Below are positions 56,251 through 64,000 of a stretch of 64,000 bases of DNA, one piece after another (position 1 is the first letter of the stretch; every line of letters begins with the position of its first letter). The notes under the pieces are model-generated. The model made no database searches, was not told the DNA's origin, and worked only from the letters and a program-made list of their open reading frames with translations. Made by a program: the position numbers and the translations under genes. Source of the stretch: Mesorhizobium sp. (GTDB lineage Bacteria; Pseudomonadota; Alphaproteobacteria; Rhizobiales; Rhizobiaceae). The DNA is taken from assembly GCA_004017535.1 (NCBI GenBank), contig SAJS01000003.1, positions 310,001-374,000 of the forward strand, in the 5' to 3' direction.

Positions 56251-56893
56251 CCGAGGGCTTCGCGAATTTTGCCACTATCGTCTCCGCCACCGTCTTCAAA
56301 TGATCCGCCGTCGAAAAACCCGACATGGCCTTGCGCGGCTTGAGGTCGTGGTCGCCGTCCTCCAGCCAGACCACCTCTATCGCCGAGGAAAGGCCGTAGG
56401 TCGCGACCTCCTCCTTGGTGCCGAACTCGTCGCGCGTGCCTTGGAAGATCAGCGTCGGCGTCTTCAGATCAAGGAGATGCTTCGTCCGCAACTGCTCGGG
56501 CTTGCCCGGCGGATGGAAGGGATAGCCAAGACACACCAGGCCGGCGATCTCGCCCTTGGCGAACATGTCGTCGGCGACCATCGAGGCGACGCGGCCGCCC
56601 ATCGACTTGCCGCCGATGATGAGCTTGCCGGTCACGCCTTTGGCGCGCAGATCGGCGATCGCCTTCACATATTCGGGGTTGACCGTCTCGGCGCGCGGCG
56701 GCGGCTTGCGGTGACCGTAGCGGCGCGCGGCCATATAGTGGAACTCGAAGCGCGCGACCTGGAAACCGGCCGCTGCGAGCGCCTTGGCGGTGGCGGTCAT
56801 CGAGGGCGAGTCCATCGAGGCGCCGGCGCCATGGGCGAGGAGGATGGTGACGGGGGCGGTGTCGAAGCCGTCGAAGAGGAAGCTAGTGGCCAT
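56237..56893 (-). CDS. Alpha/beta hydrolase (KANL3/Tex30-like, dienelactone-hydrolase-like)
   Basis: 218 residues. VTILLAHGAGASMDSPSMTA (oxyanion loop), GGKSMGGRVASMVADD with nucleophile Ser, TPTLIFQGTRDEFG with the acid and the His in EDGDHDLKPRK. Matches the bacterial hydrolases related to Tex30/KANL3. The last four residues (VSSS) and stop are encoded by the repeat at 56088-56250. It overlaps the next gene's start by 11 bases. Confidence 0.9.
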   Translation of the reverse strand: MATSFLFDGFDTAPVTILLAHGAGASMDSPSMTATAKALAAAGFQVARFEFHYMAARRYGHRKPPPRAETVNPEYVKAIADLRAKGVTGKLIIGGKSMGGRVASMVADDMFAKGEIAGLVCLGYPFHPPGKPEQLRTKHLLDLKTPTLIFQGTRDEFGTKEEVATYGLSSAIEVVWLEDGDHDLKPRKAMSGFSTADHLKTVAETIVAKFAKPSVSSS

Positions 56894-57245
56894 CAGGTTG
56901 GGGCGTCCCGATATAATGATAGGTGACTTTAGAGCCGTGGACTTCCTCGCGCCATTGCTCCGGGTGCAGGGTAATATTGGTGAACACGGCTGCGAAAATT
57001 CCCACGATCACGATGAAGAATGGCCTACCGAAGCAAACGCGCTGCTTATTTGATATGCGGTCCTCGGGGCGCTGCGGGAACGGCCAGCTTCTGCGGTTGT
57101 AGTACGTGCTCCAACTGATTTTGCTGTTTTCGAAGAAGTTCCAGCCATTGTTCCAATAATAGAGCAACTCGCGGACCTCCTGCACCGCCAGAACGACAAA
57201 CCACGCGGAAAATATCATACTGGCTAAACGAGGAAGATTATCCAC
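56883..57245 (-). CDS. Small membrane protein (120 aa), lower GC
   Basis: 120 residues from ATG 57245. Hydrophobic segments MIFSAWFVVLAVQEVREL and FFIVIVGIFAAVFTNITLH around an aromatic-rich loop (YYWNNGWNFFENSKISW). The stop lies within the hydrolase gene start. A small integral membrane protein of unknown function with AT-richer sequence than its neighbours. Confidence 0.7.
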   Translation of the reverse strand: MDNLPRLASMIFSAWFVVLAVQEVRELLYYWNNGWNFFENSKISWSTYYNRRSWPFPQRPEDRISNKQRVCFGRPFFIVIVGIFAAVFTNITLHPEQWREEVHGSKVTYHYIGTPQPDGH

Positions 57246-57255
57246 GGCAGCAGTT

Positions 57256-58365
57256 TCACCCCGCCGTGCGCGCCATGTGCAGATCCACGAACTGGATTCC
57301 TTTTTGCGCCGTCCGCGCCCATTCGGACTCCGCGTCCAGCTCCAGATAGCGCACCCAAAGCCGGCGGGCCTCCGTCAGATCGCCCGCATCGAACTCCAGC
57401 CGCGCCAGGTTGAACACGGGGTCGGCATAGGTCTTGTCGAGGGCGATCGCCTTCTGCAGGTGGCGCCTTGCCGACGCCACCTTGCCCTCGTCGCTCATCA
57501 GACCGGCGAGGTTGAACCAGGCTTCCACAAAGCCCGGATCGAGCTTGATCGCGCGGGCATAGTCATGCGCGGCTTCGGCAATCCGGCCGGCGCCGCGCAG
57601 GCAGTTGGCGCGGTTGAAGGCGGCGATGGCGTCCTTCGGGTCGATTGCCAGGCAGCGCTGGTAGAGCGCAACCGCATCGTCGTGGCGCCCCTCCTCTTCC
57701 GCCATCTCCGCCTCGGCGAACAGCTCTTCCAGCGTGTCGTCTTCCGATGAGCCGAGGTCGAACAGCAACTGGCCGTCGAGCTCGCTCGTCCCGTCGTCGA
57801 GATAGATCGCGTCCGGCCGGCCATGCTGCGAGCCGAGATTGAGCGATTTGGCGGTGAGCGAGGCGACCGGGCCGGAGCGGTGGACCGAACGCACGATCGC
57901 GCCCCAGCTGGCGCCGCTGGCGATCAGCCCGGCATATTTCCTCGCCAGGATCAGGTCGCGGAAGGAGTAAGGCTCGCCGTCATGCTCGAAGGCGTCGAAC
58001 AGCGAGAGCATGTCGAGATCGTCGCCGGCTAGCCGCGACTGGTCGATGAGCGACTGCCTGGAGAGCGACGAGACGTCGGGCCCCTTCATCAGGCCGAGCA
58101 GGCGCAGGAAACCATTCTCGCTGATGAGTTGGCGGCCGGCTTCGCGTTCGGCCCTAGCGCGGCGCTCGATCTCGGCATCGCCGGATTTCGCCTTAGCGAG
58201 AAGCGCGCGACCGAACACGACATGGCTGGTGCGACGGGTGACGCCGCGCCTGAGCTCCGCATGGCGGCGCTCGACCTCGCGCGCGGCGAGCCGCAGCGGA
58301 AAGGCGGCCAGCGCGCCGACGACGCCGAAGACGGCGCCGGGAACGATCACCGGCCCTCCCGTCAC
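57256..58365 (-). CDS. TPR-repeat protein overlapping ku
   Basis: 369 residues, ATG 58365 overlapping the ku stop by four bases. An N-terminal hydrophobic stretch (VIVPGAVFGVVGALAAFPLR), a central MerR-like region (DAFEHDGEPYSFRDLILARK then YAGLIASGASWGAIVRSVHR) and four or five tetratricopeptide repeats in the C-terminal half (ALYQRCLAIDPKDAIAAFNR, GRIAEAAHDYARAIKLDPGF, SARRHLQKAIALDKTYADPV). Coupling to ku suggests a helper of the end-joining system, but TPR proteins are general adaptors. The true start may be internal. Confidence 0.85.
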   Translation of the reverse strand: MTGGPVIVPGAVFGVVGALAAFPLRLAAREVERRHAELRRGVTRRTSHVVFGRALLAKAKSGDAEIERRARAEREAGRQLISENGFLRLLGLMKGPDVSSLSRQSLIDQSRLAGDDLDMLSLFDAFEHDGEPYSFRDLILARKYAGLIASGASWGAIVRSVHRSGPVASLTAKSLNLGSQHGRPDAIYLDDGTSELDGQLLFDLGSSEDDTLEELFAEAEMAEEEGRHDDAVALYQRCLAIDPKDAIAAFNRANCLRGAGRIAEAAHDYARAIKLDPGFVEAWFNLAGLMSDEGKVASARRHLQKAIALDKTYADPVFNLARLEFDAGDLTEARRLWVRYLELDAESEWARTAQKGIQFVDLHMARTAG

Positions 58366-59270
58366 TTCTTGCTCTTGCCGACGGCCTTCAACAGGTTCGC
58401 CTTCAGCGGGTTCTCAGGCGCCCCGCCGGCAGCCGCCTTCTTGGCCGGCTTTGCGGGCGCCTCGTCGGCCTTGCTCTTCGATTTCGCCGGGGGCTTGGCC
58501 TGCTGCGACAGGCTCGCCTTCAGCGCATCCATCAGGTTGATGACGTTGCCGCGCTCGGGCGCGGCCGCGATGATCGGCTTGTGGCCCTTGAGCTTCTCGC
58601 GGATCATCGCCATCAGCGCCACCTCGTAGCGATCCTCATAGTTCTTCGGATCGAAGTGGGTTTGCTTCTGCTTGATCAGCGCCATGGCAAGCTCCAGCAT
58701 TTCCGGATCCGGCTTGCCGGCCGGGATGTTGCCGAAATATTCAGCCGTGCCGCGCACTTCGTTGGGATTCCTCAAGGTGCAGACGAACATGCCGTTCTCG
58801 CGCGCGCCGATCGTCACCACGCGCTCGCGGCTGGAAAGCACGAGCCGGGCGATGGCGAGCTTGCCGGATTTGCGCATGGCTTCGCGCAGCACCGCGAAGG
58901 TTTCCTCGGCCATGGCGCCGTCGGGCGCGAGATAATAGGGCGCGTCCTGGTAGATGACATCGACCTCGCCCTCGTCGACAAAGGCCTCGATGTTCATCGT
59001 GTGATTGGATTCGATCCTGACCGCATCGAGATCGGCGTCGTCGATGATGATGTACTGCTTGTCCTCATACTCATAACCGCGCACCAGGTCAGAGCGCTCG
59101 ACCAGGCCGAGCTCGGGATCGACCGGCTTCATGTTGATGCGGTTGTGGGTCTTCTTGTGCAGCTGATTGAACGAGATGCGCTCGCTCGCGCTGGTGGCCG
59201 GATAAAGCCGGACCGGACAGCTGACGAGGCTGAGCTTGAGGTAACCTTTCCAACTTGCCCTGGGCGCCAT
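58362..59270 (-). CDS. ku: Ku protein, non-homologous end joining
   Basis: 302 residues, GGAG ribosome-binding site. Bacterial Ku core: PRASWKGYLKLSLVSCPVRL, SFNQLHKKTHNRINMKPVDP, VDVIYQDAPYYLAPDGAMAE, ALMAMIREKLKGHKP. A Lys/Ala-rich tail (AKPPAKSKSKADEAPAKPAK) binds DNA and LigD. It homodimerises on double-strand breaks and recruits LigD, encoded 387 bases upstream in the same direction. Confidence 0.97.
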   Translation of the reverse strand: MAPRASWKGYLKLSLVSCPVRLYPATSASERISFNQLHKKTHNRINMKPVDPELGLVERSDLVRGYEYEDKQYIIIDDADLDAVRIESNHTMNIEAFVDEGEVDVIYQDAPYYLAPDGAMAEETFAVLREAMRKSGKLAIARLVLSSRERVVTIGARENGMFVCTLRNPNEVRGTAEYFGNIPAGKPDPEMLELAMALIKQKQTHFDPKNYEDRYEVALMAMIREKLKGHKPIIAAAPERGNVINLMDALKASLSQQAKPPAKSKSKADEAPAKPAKKAAAGGAPENPLKANLLKAVGKSKK

Positions 59271-59515
59271 GACGAACTCCTACGCGGCCATGCACTGACA
59301 CTATGTTGGAGCATGGTCTTGTCGCGATCATGCTCTTGCAGCGCTTCGTCCGTAGGACGATTGAGGCTGCGGAAATCCTACACCGACCCGTGATGGTACT
59401 GCCGAATTCCTAGCGAAGTGTTGTCCGAGGCCGGTTGGCGCGGAGGATAGTTCAAATTGTAGCTAGCGTCGATGGAGTGGATTGAGACGCTGGAGATTAG
59501 CCGAAGCCCCGAAGC

Positions 59516-59576
59516 TTCGTCATCCTAGGGCGAAGCAAGGAGCGAAGCGACGCGCGCAGACCCTAGGATGACGAAA
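59516..59576. repeat. CGTCATCC-type dispersed repeat, half copy
   Basis: TTCGTCATCCTAGGG...CCCTAGGATGACGAA: one long hairpin, with CGAAGCAAGGAGCGAAGCGA as the loop side. It lies in the ku-ligD gap. A partial block related to the large palindromic repeat (CTCCGGCCGCTGCGCGGCCA, 59598 onward) follows; the gap 59271-59657 holds no gene. Confidence 0.85.
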
Positions 59577-59657
59577 TTCTAGCACTGGCACTCCCCCTCT
59601 CCGGCCGCTGCGCGGCCACCTCTCCCCACTTCGTACCCACTTCGTGGGGCGAGGAAC

Positions 59658-62150
59658 TTAGCGCTCCAACCCCGGCAAATCCCTGGCCGCCTCGTCGATC
59701 TCTGCCCAGGGATCGCCCGAGGTCTCCAGCAGGCCCGGCAGCGAGGCGTAGTTCAGGTCCTCGGGCGCGTCGATTGTTTCCAGGTCCGTCCAGCTCACCG
59801 GCGTGGAGGCCGGCAGGTTGGTGCGGGCGCGCAGCGAATAGGGGGCGGCGGAGGTGTGGCCGCGGGCGTTGCGGTGGAAGTCGATGAAGATGCGCTTCTT
59901 GCGGTTCTCCTTGCCCATGATTGTGGTGAAGGTGTCGGGCGCGCTTGCCGCGAGCAAGGTGGATATGGCGCTGCTCGCCTGGTGCAGTTTCTTCCAGTTC
60001 TGCTTTCTGGTCACCGGCACGGTTATGTGGATGCCCTTGCCGCCGGAGGTTTTCACGAAGGGCACCAGGCCGAGGCTCTCAAGCCCGCCCTTGATGTGGA
60101 CCGCAGCCTCCACCACCTCGCGCCACGAGATCCCCTCGCCTGGGTCGAGGTCGAAGACGATCTGGTCCGGCCTGTCGAGTTTTGTGCGGTGCGTGCCCCA
60201 GGTGTGGAACTCGACGACGCCGAATTGCGCCAGCGCCAGGTAGCCCTTGGCGTCCTCGACCGAGAGATAGGTCTTCGTCTCGCCTTCCGAATTGACGCTC
60301 TCGAACACCGCCACCGATGGCGGCATGCCGGTGAAGGCGTGGCGCTGGAAGAAGCAGTCCTGCGGCTTGCCGGTCGGACAGCGCACCAGCGATACCGGCC
60401 GGCCGACGATATGCGGCAGCATGAAATCGCCGACCAGAGCGTAGTAGACGGCGATGTCGAGTTTTGTAGGCCCGGTCTTGCCGAACAGCCGGCGCTCCGG
60501 ATTGGTGACCCAGATTGTGGCAAGGTCGGATTCGGCGATCAGCCGTTTGCGCTTGACGGGCGCCGGCGTGGTCAGCCCGCCGACATCGCGCAACCCGCGA
60601 AAGACGCCATGGCGGATCGCATTGTCGGCGGTGCGGTTCGAATAGCGCACGCGCGCCGACAGCAGCGGCTTCACCCAGTGCATCTCGCGCATGATCTCGC
60701 GCGGCACGCCTTCAGGCGGGCTGGCGCCGGCCGTCAGCCGCTCCAGCCGGGCGAGCAGCTCGGTCGCCATGTCGCGGTCGAAGCCGGTGCCGACCTTGCC
60801 GCGATAGTGCAGCTCGCCGTTCTCGAACTCGGCCATGCCGAGGGCCGCCAGCCCTTCCGCCCGGTCGGAAACGGTATAGCCTGCGATGACGAAATCGTCC
60901 GTCTTTTGCGCCTTCACCTTGGTCCAGCTCTTGGTGCGGCCGCTCTGATAGATGGCGTCGGCGCGCTTGGAGACGACGCCTTCGAGCCCCAGCTCCGAGG
61001 CCTGATCGTAAAGGCCCTGCCCGTCGCCCTCGACATGGTCGCTGTACTGAATGGCGGCATTGGCGGCCTGGCCGGCGAGCAGCTCGGCAAGCAGCGCCTT
61101 ACGCTTAATGAGCGGCGCCTTGCGCAGGTCCCAGCCGTCGAGATGCAAAAGGTCGAAGGCGTAGAAATGCAGTTTCGAGCCGGCGCCTTCGGCCAGCGCG
61201 TCCTGCAGCAGCGCGAAGCGCGAGATGCCTTTGTCGTCGAGCACCATGATCTCGCCGTCGATGATCGCCTGGGCGACCGGCAGGCGCGAAAGGGCCTGCG
61301 GGAGATCGCCATAGCGCTTCGTCCAGTCGATGCCGCCGCGGGTGATCAGCCGCACCTCGCCATCCACCACATGCGCCATGGTGCGGTAGCCGTCGAATTT
61401 GATCTCGTGCAGCCACAGCTCGCCCGTCTTCTCCGCCGGTCCCTCGCCGCCCGGCGGTTTCGGCACCTGGGTGGCAAGCTGCGGCTCGATGCGGCTCGGC
61501 GGGGCGGCCTTGACGGCGCCGGGCAGCGCGCCGGGTTTCAGCTCGCCCGGCTTCGGCGGCAGGCGTTCCCGCTTCCTCGGCGGCGCCGCCAGTTCCTCGA
61601 TGCGGCGACCCGATTTCACGCTTTCGGGCCGCGCTTCGAGGATGTCGAGCTTGGGATCGGCAGCGAGGTCGCGCTCCTTGAACAAGAGCCAGTTCTTCTT
61701 GTTCTCGTCCTCACCTGGCTTGGGCTTCAGCCGCGTCAGCATCCAGCCGCCATTCAGCTTCTCGCCGGCCAGCCGGAACTTGAAGGCGCCGGTGCGCAGG
61801 CTTTTGTCGACGTCCTCCATCGGCGCCCAGGTGCCGGTGTCCCAGACGATCATAGGCCCGCCGCCATATTCGCCTTCGGGGATGACGCCCTCGAAGTCGA
61901 TATATTCGATGGGATGGTCCTCGGTTTCGACGGCAAGCCGCTTGTCGGCCGGGTTGAGCGAGGGCCCGCGCGGGACGGCCCAGCTTTTGAGCACACCGCC
62001 GACTTCGAGGCGCAGGTCGTAATGATCGGCGGTGGCGTGGTGCTTGTGGACGACGAAGCGGTTGGAGCCCTCGCTGACGGTGCCGCCGGCAGGCTCCGGA
62101 GTGCGGGAGAATTCGCGCTTGGCGCGATAGGGTTTGAGGTTGGCGGGCAT
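59658..62150 (-). CDS. ligD: Multifunctional DNA ligase D (phosphoesterase-ligase-polymerase)
   Basis: 830 residues. Three domains in this order: 3'-phosphoesterase, about 10-175, with HKHHATADHYDLRLEVGG; ATP-dependent ligase, about 240-530, with the nucleophile Lys251 in LHEIKFDGYR, IIDGEIMVLDD and GLEGVVSKR; and primase/polymerase, about 545-825, with FDLDPGEGIS (Asp667, Asp669) and TSGGKGIHI. Full-length rhizobial LigD. It seals breaks held by Ku. A Pro/Lys linker joins the first two domains. ATG 62150. Confidence 0.97.
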   Translation of the reverse strand: MPANLKPYRAKREFSRTPEPAGGTVSEGSNRFVVHKHHATADHYDLRLEVGGVLKSWAVPRGPSLNPADKRLAVETEDHPIEYIDFEGVIPEGEYGGGPMIVWDTGTWAPMEDVDKSLRTGAFKFRLAGEKLNGGWMLTRLKPKPGEDENKKNWLLFKERDLAADPKLDILEARPESVKSGRRIEELAAPPRKRERLPPKPGELKPGALPGAVKAAPPSRIEPQLATQVPKPPGGEGPAEKTGELWLHEIKFDGYRTMAHVVDGEVRLITRGGIDWTKRYGDLPQALSRLPVAQAIIDGEIMVLDDKGISRFALLQDALAEGAGSKLHFYAFDLLHLDGWDLRKAPLIKRKALLAELLAGQAANAAIQYSDHVEGDGQGLYDQASELGLEGVVSKRADAIYQSGRTKSWTKVKAQKTDDFVIAGYTVSDRAEGLAALGMAEFENGELHYRGKVGTGFDRDMATELLARLERLTAGASPPEGVPREIMREMHWVKPLLSARVRYSNRTADNAIRHGVFRGLRDVGGLTTPAPVKRKRLIAESDLATIWVTNPERRLFGKTGPTKLDIAVYYALVGDFMLPHIVGRPVSLVRCPTGKPQDCFFQRHAFTGMPPSVAVFESVNSEGETKTYLSVEDAKGYLALAQFGVVEFHTWGTHRTKLDRPDQIVFDLDPGEGISWREVVEAAVHIKGGLESLGLVPFVKTSGGKGIHITVPVTRKQNWKKLHQASSAISTLLAASAPDTFTTIMGKENRKKRIFIDFHRNARGHTSAAPYSLRARTNLPASTPVSWTDLETIDAPEDLNYASLPGLLETSGDPWAEIDEAARDLPGLER

Positions 62151-62200
62151 GGATCAGGCGCCGAAGAACGCAATGGAATACGGCGAACGCCGAGTTCCCT

Positions 62201-62360
62201 CGCCCCCCTCTCTGTCCTGCCGGACATCTCCCCCTCTAGGGGGGAGATTGGCAGTTCGAGCGCCGGCACCTCTCTTGCAACGGTGGCGATTGGCGAACCC
62301 GGCGGCGACATCTGATCTCCCCCCTTGTGGGGGAGATGTCCGGCAGGACAGAGGGGGGCG
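62201..62360. repeat. Large palindromic intergenic repeat, second family
   Basis: Left arm CTCTGTCCTGCCGGACATCT-CCCCCT and right arm AGATGTCCGGCAGGACAGAG with inner GATCTCCCCCCTTG...GGGGAGAT. A 160-bp near-perfect palindrome upstream of ligD, related in its inner arms to the hairpin at 50564. Confidence 0.9.
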
Positions 62361-62415
62361 CTGTCCCGCCAGCATCTGAGATTTTCCTATAGCGCGGCGG
62401 AGCAAAGGAAAGAGA

Positions 62416-62640
62416 TCAATCGTCAATTGCCGGCGTCAGTTCCAACTCGGCCGGCGTCAGCCCCTGCCTCAGCTGGCTCAGCCGGAACTCGTCGACCCAA
62501 TAGGCCTCGCCGTCGACCAGCACGCGGGCGCTGTAGGAGCCGCCGGAAAAGCGCTGCGCGGTGACATAGACCTTGTGGCGCTCGAGCGCGGACTTCACCG
62601 CGGCGCGGCGGGACTTCTCTCTGGCAACGGGACTGGCCAT
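62416..62640 (-). CDS. Small hypothetical protein (74 aa)
   Basis: 74 residues from ATG 62640. A basic N-terminus SPVAREKSRRAAVKSALERH, then KVYVTAQRFSGGSYSARVLV and DGEAYWVDEFRLSQLRQGLT. It looks like a small beta-rich protein of unknown function. Its position upstream of ligD in the same direction does not prove linkage, as a large palindrome lies between. Confidence 0.65.
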   Translation of the reverse strand: MASPVAREKSRRAAVKSALERHKVYVTAQRFSGGSYSARVLVDGEAYWVDEFRLSQLRQGLTPAELELTPAIDD

Positions 62641-62736
62641 GGCCTCACTCGAACACGCTGCCGCCGAAGAATGCGGCTGCCATAAGCATGGCGGAGAGCG
62701 GAATGCGAGTCAATTTAGCCAGCGCAGTTCGCCCAC

Positions 62737-63966
62737 TCACCGCCCCGCCCGCAACCGCCGCCAGCGCTGCATGAAGTCCTGCGCGAGCTTGAACAGGTGC
62801 GGGTTGTCGCGCACGAAGGCGACGCCCCGGCCGCGATAGTTGATGGCGCCGCTCGCGGCCAGGCCCTTCAGCGTGATGCCGTAGCAAAGCTCGGACAGAA
62901 CCGACTTCACCGCGCCCATATGCTCCTTGTAGCTCTGGTTGCCGACCGACAGGTCGAAATAGTCGAAGCCCTGCCCGCGGCCCCAGCGCATCAGCTCGCC
63001 CATGATGCACAGTCCGGGCGAAACGTTGGGCACCGCGGTCTGGTCGATCGCGACCAGCAGCGCATGCAGTGTGCCGAGATGGACCGCCAGGTACTGGACC
63101 GCGACCATGACGTCGCCGGCGCGCAGGCCGAACACGCGTACCGAACCGTCCTTCAGACCGCGCTGCGCCGCGCTGCGGTAGAAATCGACGACCGGTGGCC
63201 GCGCCAGGAGATCGAACCGGCCCAGCTCGCGAAAACGGCTGAGCCGCATTTCGACAAGCTTGCCGAAAATCGAGTCGACCAACGCCGGAGTGTCGGCTTC
63301 CACCAGCGCCAGGCCGCCATTGCGGTCCAGCCGGCGCAGATCCTTGTTGAGGGCCTTGACGAAGGACGGACGGCAGATGCGCTTGACGACGGTCTCGGCG
63401 TCGCCATCCATGGCGATGCCGTAGCGGGAATGGATGGAATCGCGCGCCTGCGAAAGCAGGGCGAGCGGATTGGCGACGCCGCCGATCTCTTTCGGGATAC
63501 CGGTGATGTGGATGCGGTCCGCCGGCGGCAGCACGGAAAGCACCGCCGCCCAGGCGACTTCGGCGGACTGCCCGGTCCAGGGCGTGGCGTCGGCGAGCAA
63601 GGGTGCCGCGTAGTCGCAGACCCCGCAGCTCAGCCACTCGATCACCCAGTGGCCGAACGCGCGGCGCCGCATCAGCGGCACCAGCATGACCGGTTCGCCG
63701 GTCGCGGCGTCCCGCAATTCGACGATGGCCAGTTCGGCTTTCGGGGGCATGAGCCGCTCGACGATTCCCTCGGCCCAGGCGAAATGCTGATGGCCGGTGC
63801 ACACGCCGGTCGTCTCGAGACGCAGCCAGAGCGGCTTGGCCGTTTCGAGGCTGGTGTGCAACTGCGCCACGTAAGCGACGTCAGCGACGTCAGCGGCGTG
63901 CGGCGCAGCCTCGCCGTCGGCCAGGCCGGTCGTCATCGCGGCCATCGGCATTGCCTGGCTTGCCAC
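62737..63966 (-). CDS. CelD/BcsL-type GNAT-fold acetyltransferase
   Basis: 409 residues from ATG 63966. A BioF2/CelD-like GNAT double-domain protein: WLRLETTGVCTGHQHFAWAE, LAIVELRDAATGEPVMLVPL, MVAVQYLAVHLGTLHALLVA and DYFDLSVGNQSYKEHMGAVK (the acyl-CoA-binding half). Members acylate polysaccharides or cell-wall components. Cytosolic, full length. The last 34 bases of the window hold nothing visible. Confidence 0.88.
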   Translation of the reverse strand: MASQAMPMAAMTTGLADGEAAPHAADVADVAYVAQLHTSLETAKPLWLRLETTGVCTGHQHFAWAEGIVERLMPPKAELAIVELRDAATGEPVMLVPLMRRRAFGHWVIEWLSCGVCDYAAPLLADATPWTGQSAEVAWAAVLSVLPPADRIHITGIPKEIGGVANPLALLSQARDSIHSRYGIAMDGDAETVVKRICRPSFVKALNKDLRRLDRNGGLALVEADTPALVDSIFGKLVEMRLSRFRELGRFDLLARPPVVDFYRSAAQRGLKDGSVRVFGLRAGDVMVAVQYLAVHLGTLHALLVAIDQTAVPNVSPGLCIMGELMRWGRGQGFDYFDLSVGNQSYKEHMGAVKSVLSELCYGITLKGLAASGAINYRGRGVAFVRDNPHLFKLAQDFMQRWRRLRAGR

Positions 63967-64000
63967 ATCATTCTCCTATCGTTTCTGCACGGCGAGCGTC

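Noticed and set aside
59856-62315. 819-codon open frame on the plus strand opposite ligD
   Set aside because: Pure antisense shadow of a high-GC gene; composition (Arg, Ala, His, Gly, Val) is not protein-like and ligD is intact.
1-64000. CRISPR arrays, tRNA, rRNA, integrase or att sites
   Set aside because: No regularly spaced repeats, no tRNA-like cloverleaf with CCA context and no recombinase was seen on reading both strands.

Overview
The window is GC-rich chromosomal DNA from an alphaproteobacterium. It most resembles Mesorhizobium or a close relative in the Rhizobiales. This rests on the HWE-family kinase, the many small rhizobial stress proteins, GGAAC-type extracytoplasmic-function promoters, the Ku/LigD pair and several families of intergenic palindromic repeats. 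No rRNA, tRNA, CRISPR array, integrase or intact insertion sequence was seen. The genus is an inference from recollected families, not from a search.

Region by region. 1-14.2 kb is a stress-flavoured stretch: the end of a Crp/Fnr gene, many proteins under 200 residues (KGG-motif, DUF892, DUF982, DUF6894 and others), an HWE histidine kinase with a single-domain receiver, a YihY membrane protein, a YghA-like SDR and a complete Crp/Fnr paralogue. Seven of the small-protein or membrane-protein promoters here, plus one more candidate, fit GGAAC-N18-TT, the consensus of the general stress sigma factor RpoE2/EcfG. 14.3-20.6 kb holds an Lrp regulator divergent from azlCD, a frameshifted small gene, a PAS-PAS-GGDEF-EAL protein and a Crp-like regulator divergent from a secreted protein. 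20.6-29.1 kb is metabolic: diaminopropionate ammonia-lyase with two decayed neighbours, a divergent DUF1330/HxlR pair around a perfect palindrome, and a five-gene branched-chain amino-acid-type ABC transporter operon. 29.3-40.7 kb is mixed: a GSU2403-type nucleotidyltransferase with an AT-rich, motif-repeated upstream region, a PIN toxin pair, an SDR lacking its catalytic Tyr/Lys, LysR, a trypsin-fold pseudoprotease with PDZ, YghU, a YbhB-like protein, a candidate sRNA, an aminotransferase and a sulfotransferase-like protein.

40.9-42.6 kb is an AT-richer island carrying a stand-alone dGTPase plus a small partner ORF. 42.8-52.3 kb has an amidohydrolase, GFA enzyme, isochorismatase-family hydrolase, LysR/MFS pair, amidase and a membrane WD40 protein. 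52.4-54.5 kb contains two near-identical RiPP-precursor-like peptide genes with duplicated sigma70-type promoters, flanking a membrane protein with an SdrD-B-like segment. 54.6-64 kb has a DUF6064 gene interrupted by one in-frame stop, exonuclease III, the non-homologous end-joining genes ku and ligD, and a CelD/BioF2-like acetyltransferase.

The features most worth following are the orphan RiPP-like duplicated module, the foreign-looking dGTPase pair, the GGAAC promoter set, the pseudoprotease and the several recent gene-decay events (16.0, 20.6, 22.4, 7.2 and 54.8 kb).
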